Assembly: GCA_028335825.1 (NCBI GenBank)
Contig: JAIOKI010000019.1
Span: 62,001 to 126,000, forward strand
DNA from: Nosema muscidifuracis
Taxonomy: Eukaryota > Microsporidia > Nosematidae
Length of the DNA stretch: 64,000 bases
Direction: 5' to 3'
Part shown: positions 60,625-64,000 of the stretch, one piece after another
How the letters are laid out: the number at the start of each line of letters is the position of its first letter
How positions within the stretch are numbered: position 1 is the first letter of the stretch
Made by a program: the position numbers and the translations under genes
Notes under the pieces: model-generated
Database searches by the model: none
What the model saw: only the letters and a program-made list of their open reading frames with translations
Told to the model about the DNA's origin: nothing

Positions 60625-61111
60625 TATAATGAAGAGTATTTAGATTATGATAATATTTACATTGATTTAGAAACTTATTAAATATTTGTTATTAACTTTA
60701 TCTTTTAGTAATAATTGAATTAATAAATATTTCAAATAAAATTCTTAATTAAATATTAGTAATTAAGAAGATTTATTTTTAATTATCTCAAATATTTTTT
60801 ACTTTTGTTTGTTTGTTTTAATAAAACATTACTCAATATAATATTTACCATCCATTACTCCTTCTTGAATCTCATCAATATTTCTCCTTTGAAATTCTTT
60901 GATAAATATCTCAAATTTATACATAAATATTCCAAAATTAATCCTTGCATGAAATCATCAGAATACAGCACACTCAAACACAAACTCAAAAGATTTTTTA
61001 GAAAATCGAAAACAGAATTTAAATACTATTTATTAGTCTATATGAAGAAAATTCTTATAATTTCATTTTTATGTTTTGTTTTTTTTTTGATAATATTTTT
61101 TTTATTCTTTA
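60625..61111. other. Region upstream of the divergent kinase
   Basis: An open frame without stops runs from 60,805 into the kinase. It starts at a TTG, and its first ATG is at 60,949. It would add a basic segment and a very hydrophobic stretch (FLCFVFFLIIFFLFF). The hydrophobic stretch coincides with the T-rich run that precedes the GGG motif, so it may be non-coding promoter sequence rather than a membrane anchor. Confidence 0.45.
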
Positions 61112-61119
61112 GGGCGTCA
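61105..61119 (+). promoter_or_regulatory. T-rich GGG start motif of the divergent kinase
   Basis: A T-rich run followed by GGG at 61,112-61,114, five bases before the ATG at 61,120. GGG-like variants of the start motif are known beside CCC in Microsporidia. Confidence 0.5.
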
Positions 61120-62106
61120 ATGGATGAACAATATTATAAATTTATCAATGAGAATGTAGAAAGATGCTTAAAACTTAAGACCAGATACGAGCAGAATAAG
61201 GAGTTTAGTTTAATCAAATCTAGTCTTCCTCTTAGACCAGTTAAGATGACTCTTACAACAGCTGTGTTTCTTATTACAGATGATAGTCCATATACAGTTT
61301 TAAAGCGTATAATTGTAAACAAAAAGACACCAATTTATGAAGATAGAATAGCTTTGAAACTTGATCATCCTCATTTAGTTAAGTCTTTTAAATCTGAAGT
61401 TAGATCATATAAAGATGCTAATAATCAGAATCAGACTCTTATATGGTTGTATATGGAATATCTTCCTATTAAGATTACACAATCATTTGTCAAGAAGGAT
61501 GAAGATATTATTAGAGATATTGCTTATGATATGTTACTCGGTCTTAAATATTTACATGATAGAAATATTGCACATTTAGATCTAAAGATTGCTAATATTA
61601 TGGGATACACTGTCAATGGTGAGATACGTTATAAAATTATTGATTTTGGATATTCTAGATTAATTAACGAGAATATTAAAATTAATGAGATACATATTCC
61701 AAATAAAAATTATGGAACATTTCCTTATAAACCACCAGAAGTAGTTTTTAAGAGCATACATGGTCTCAAGAGTGATATATGGTGTGTAGGAGCTATTCTG
61801 TTATTCCTTCGTATGGAACATACCCCTTTCTATACATCTGATAATAAGAAAAGAAAAGATTTATATGATAGATTTTTAGTAGGTGAATATAAGATTGCTT
61901 ATCCCAGTGATATTTCATATGATTTAAAAGATTTTATTAGAGGATGTATGAGAATTCAAAGAGATAAAAGACCTTCAGTAGATGAACTACTTAATCATAG
62001 ACTATTCAACGAAAATGGTATACATTTTTTTGAAGATAGCGATTCAGGTTATGATACAGATTTTTATGATAGTACAGATGAGGACTTAGATATGAAATAT
62101 TTATAA
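61120..62106 (+). CDS. Divergent protein kinase, family unknown
   Basis: 328 residues from the ATG after the GGG motif. If the open frame upstream is coding, the first ATG (60,949) gives 385 residues with a transmembrane segment just before MDEQYYKF. Kinase landmarks (328-residue numbering): probable catalytic lysine K62 (YTVLKRI), MEYLP hinge near 112, catalytic loop AHLDLKIAN (D154, K156, N159; Leu replaces the usual Arg, so not an RD kinase), DFG at 175-177, PPE at 205-207, DIWCVGAILL from 219, and the RPSVDELLNH end block near 285-300. The glycine-rich loop is not recognisable, and the N-terminal lobe is poorly conserved. The C-terminus (SDSGYDTDFYDSTDEDLD) is strongly acidic. Catalytic Asp, Asn and DFG are kept, so it may be active. 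I cannot assign a subfamily. It may be a microsporidia-specific kinase. Confidence 0.78.
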   Translation: MDEQYYKFINENVERCLKLKTRYEQNKEFSLIKSSLPLRPVKMTLTTAVFLITDDSPYTVLKRIIVNKKTPIYEDRIALKLDHPHLVKSFKSEVRSYKDANNQNQTLIWLYMEYLPIKITQSFVKKDEDIIRDIAYDMLLGLKYLHDRNIAHLDLKIANIMGYTVNGEIRYKIIDFGYSRLINENIKINEIHIPNKNYGTFPYKPPEVVFKSIHGLKSDIWCVGAILLFLRMEHTPFYTSDNKKRKDLYDRFLVGEYKIAYPSDISYDLKDFIRGCMRIQRDKRPSVDELLNHRLFNENGIHFFEDSDSGYDTDFYDSTDEDLDMKYL

Positions 62107-62400
62107 AATTAATTAAAAAAAATATATTAAAAGTTATAAAATTAATTAAAAAAATATATTAAAAGTATTTAGTTTTAATTAAAAAATATAGTAGAAGTGT
62201 TTAGTTTTAATTTAAAATATATTAAAAGTTATAAAGTTAATTAAAAAATATATTAAAAGTTATAAAATTAATTAAAAAATATAGTGGAAGTGTTTAGTTT
62301 TAATTAAAGAATATATAAAAAGTTATAAAGTTAATTAAAAAATACAGTAGAAGTATTTAGTTTTAATTAAAGAATATATTAAATTTATATAGCTTGTTAA
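62107..62400. repeat. Tandem repeat of AATTAAAAAATATATTAAAAGT-like units
   Basis: About eight imperfect units of roughly 30-36 bases, alternating TTATAAAATTAATTAAAAAA and TTTAGTTTTAATTAAAAAAT forms. They fill the space between the 3' ends of the converging kinase and Rpr2-like genes. Confidence 0.8.
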
Positions 62401-62409
62401 ATTCTCAAC

Positions 62410-62685
62410 TTATACTGAGAAAATATTAAAGACATCCTCCATTATAAAAATATCTTGAGATATTCTTTCTTCATAAATATTCTTACATCCTTTACACTCA
62501 ACCCTGTATAAATCATTTGTATAGGTAGTCTTACAATTATATACAGGAATATAAATATGCTTACAATTTTTACATATCAATTTATCAATGTCAGAATAAA
62601 ATAATAATTTATTAATGATGTAATCACCATATCCCATATTTTTGTAGGGAATATATAATCTTATGAGATATTCTATATTATTCAT
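62410..62685 (-). CDS. Small zinc-ribbon protein, RNase P/MRP subunit Rpr2/Snm1-like
   Basis: 91 residues from the ATG at 62,685. The zinc ribbon reads C-K-N-C (residues 42-45 in this numbering), then a 21-residue loop with PVYNCKTTYT, then C-K-G-C. It follows a helical N-terminus (MNNIEYLIRLYIPYKNMGYG), which is the layout of the Rpr2/Rpp21/Snm1 family (helices, then C-x2-C...C-x2-C). Such proteins are small subunits of RNase P and RNase MRP, which process tRNA and rRNA precursors. The family call rests on pattern only, and another zinc-ribbon protein is possible. The open frame extends 32 codons further upstream, but that part is translation of the tandem repeat. CCC lies four bases before the ATG at 62,685 and decides the start. 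Confidence 0.6.
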   Translation of the reverse strand: MNNIEYLIRLYIPYKNMGYGDYIINKLLFYSDIDKLICKNCKHIYIPVYNCKTTYTNDLYRVECKGCKNIYEERISQDIFIMEDVFNIFSV

Positions 62686-62692
62686 AAATGGG
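62686..62692 (-). promoter_or_regulatory. CCC start motif of the Rpr2-like gene
   Basis: On the minus strand ATACCC then ATTT then ATG. It lies next to the repeat array, so the promoter must lie in or against the repeat. Confidence 0.65.
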
Positions 62693-62696
62693 TATG

Positions 62697-62910
62697 AAAA
62701 ATATTTTAGCATAAAAAAAGCATAGAAAAAAGAATTTAGCATAAAAAAGCATAGAACAAAGAATTTAGCATAAAAAAGCATAGAACAAAGAATTTAGCAT
62801 AAATATAAGAATTGTTTAAGAAAGTTTTTTAGCATAAATAAAAAAAGCATAGAAGAAAATATTTTAACATAAAAAAGCATAGAAAAAATCATTTTAGCAT
62901 AAATAAATAA
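62697..62910 (-). repeat. Tandem repeat of about 28-30 bp between two minus-strand genes
   Basis: Six to seven units of TTTAGCATAAAAAAGCATAGAA with variable A-rich spacers. The array fills the whole space between the uS11 stop and the Rpr2-like start. On the minus strand it reads without stop and creates a false hydrophobic N-terminal extension. Confidence 0.85.
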
Positions 62911-62930
62911 AGTAGTAAAAATAATTTAAT

Positions 62931-63338
62931 TTATACTCTTCTTCCTCTATGACCACCCTTCTTCCTTACACAATCAGTTGGTTCAGGAGTTACATCTTCT
63001 ACTCTACCCATCTTAATACCACTTCTTATAATAGATCTTACTGCTACTTGAGCACCAGCACCAAGAGCTTTAGGTTTAACTCCACCAGCACCTCTCAACA
63101 TAAAATGAATAGTATGCACACCTTTCTTAACAAGAATTTGTGCAACATCTTGAGCAGCTATCATGGCAGCGTAGGGAGAACCCTCATCTCTCTTAGATTT
63201 AACTCTCATACCACCTGATATCCTGCATATAGTTTCACTTCCAGTAAGATCTGTAACATGGATGATAGTATTATTCTTTGTAGCTTTTATATGGCATACG
63301 GCTGTATATTTATCATTTGTCTGGATCGTTTCAGTCAT
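62931..63338 (-). CDS. RPS14: 40S ribosomal protein S14 (uS11)
   Basis: 135 residues, full length for eukaryotic uS11 (about 137-151), with a shortened N-terminus. The conserved core is complete: [21 protein letters not shown] at about 27-47, [17 protein letters not shown] at 50-66, the LRGAGG segment near 81-86 and [25 protein letters not shown] at the C-terminus, which contacts the rRNA of the platform near the E site. It functions in late SSU assembly and in the 40S platform. The start is supported by ATCCCC ending four bases before the ATG on the minus strand. It is the least AT-rich coding sequence in the window, as expected for a highly expressed gene. Confidence 0.98.
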   Translation of the reverse strand: MTETIQTNDKYTAVCHIKATKNNTIIHVTDLTGSETICRISGGMRVKSKRDEGSPYAAMIAAQDVAQILVKKGVHTIHFMLRGAGGVKPKALGAGAQVAVRSIIRSGIKMGRVEDVTPEPTDCVRKKGGHRGRRV

Positions 63339-63350
63339 ATTTGGGGATAA
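63339..63350 (-). promoter_or_regulatory. T-rich CCCC start motif of uS11
   Basis: On the minus strand TTTTTTATCCCC then AAAT then ATG, practically the same as the motif of the UTP4-like gene. Confidence 0.75.
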
Positions 63351-63498
63351 AAAATTTAAAAAAAATAAAAAAAATCAAGGAAGTAAAAAAGAACAGTAAA
63401 GAAAGATTTCTTGATAGATGAAAAAGTAATTTAATTTTTTTAAGATATTGGTTATTTTTATAAACCAAATATGAGAAAAAAATATTTTTTATTTAAAA

Positions 63499-63730
63499 TA
63501 TAATTATAATATAGAAAATATATTAATATTTAAATAATAATTTAATATTTGATGGTTACTTATAATTATAATATAGAAAATATATTAATATTTAAATAAT
63601 AATTTAATATTGGATGGTTACTTTAAAATATAATCATAAGATAGAAAATATATATTAATATTTAAATAATAATTTAATATTGGATGGTTACTTATAATTA
63701 TAATATAGAAAATATTTAAATAATAATAAA
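63499..63730. repeat. Tandem repeat of about 62 bp upstream of uS11
   Basis: Three full units and a partial one: TATAATATAGAAAATATATT, then TTTAAATAATAATTTAATAT, then TGGATGGTTACTT. The units differ at only a few positions, so the array is young. Confidence 0.85.
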
Positions 63731-63902
63731 ATATAAAATAACTCCTTTTAGTAAAAAATATTGAATTTTTTACTCTTACAGGCTTCTACAAAGAATAGAG
63801 AAATTTTGTTAATTGGATGATCTTCTTACAAATAATATTTTTAATTAGCCCTTTTAATTTATTGGTTAAATTTATTTTAAATATTTCATTCTTTATCCTT
63901 AA

Positions 63903-64000
63903 ATGAAGATTTATATCGACGAGTTAGTCCTTACATCAGATAATATATCATCAGAACATGGAAAGGTATATGAATCACTTGGTCTTGATGTGATATATGA
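63903..64000 (+). CDS. Start of an unidentified gene, cut by the window edge
   Basis: An ATG-led frame open to the edge (32 codons plus two bases): begins MKIYIDELVLTSDN and continues SLGLDVIY. It is preceded by TTTATCCTTAA, a weak form of the start motif. Too little is visible for a family call. Confidence 0.5.
   Translation, partial: MKIYIDELVLTSDNISSEHGKVYESLGLDVIY

Noticed and set aside
62686-62781. N-terminal hydrophobic extension of the Rpr2-like frame
   Set aside because: It is translation of the 28-30 bp tandem repeat and lies upstream of the CCC start motif.
62107-63730. Tandem arrays considered as CRISPR
   Set aside because: Adjacent units without unique spacers in a eukaryotic genome: simple tandem repeats.

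Overview
The window is nuclear DNA of a microsporidian (fungus-like obligate intracellular parasite). The clearest evidence is the rRNA operon at about 45.98-49.87 kb. Its SSU gene is only about 1.24 kb and begins and ends with microsporidian-type SSU sequence. Its 5.8S-like segment runs straight into the LSU with no ITS2. The very AT-rich base composition, intron-free genes, short intergenic distances at the right end, and a T-rich run plus CCC motif directly before several start codons also fit. The amount of decayed transposon DNA suggests one of the expanded, gene-poor microsporidian genomes. I cannot name the species.

Layout. From 1 to 44 kb there is almost only transposon debris, with one convincing host gene, a cysteine-rich tail-anchored protein at 17.4-18.2 kb. 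The debris falls into several groups: Ty3/gypsy-like LTR relics; LINEs with a C-terminal restriction-like endonuclease (RLE); a second LINE type with a C-terminal CCHC knuckle; a Tc1/mariner element with both terminal inverted repeats and its TA target duplication; a piggyBac relic; and ISXO2/Merlin-like relics. Many are nested. The best case is a minus-strand RLE LINE (about 23.6-31.65 kb) split by the Tc1/mariner element (24,766-25,984) and by a fairly young Ty3-type LTR element (26,938-30,948, 5-bp target duplication). A second case is a piggyBac relic (38.8-41.4 kb) split by an ISXO2/Merlin-like transposase gene.

From 46 to 51.4 kb lies the rRNA operon, followed within about 80 bases by two joined pieces of the CCHC-type LINE. 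From 51.5 kb to the end is the gene-bearing part: a MutS homologue closest to MSH4 (minus), a UTP4-like beta-propeller protein of the SSU processome (plus), a Ty3 gag/protease relic, the checkpoint kinase CHK1 with its C-terminal KA1-like domain (plus), a predicted secreted Asn/Tyr/Asp repeat protein carrying SILK- and RVxF-type PP1 docking motifs (plus), a divergent protein kinase (plus), a small zinc-ribbon protein resembling RNase P/MRP subunit Rpr2/Snm1 (minus), ribosomal protein uS11/RPS14 (minus), and the first 98 bases of another gene at the right edge.

How the genes relate. UTP4, uS11, the Rpr2-like protein and the rRNA operon all belong to ribosome or RNA processing. CHK1 and MSH4 belong to genome maintenance and meiosis. 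The order shows no operon logic. The most interesting candidate is the secreted repeat protein with paired PP1 docking motifs. Transposon boundaries are by-eye estimates unless terminal repeats are given.
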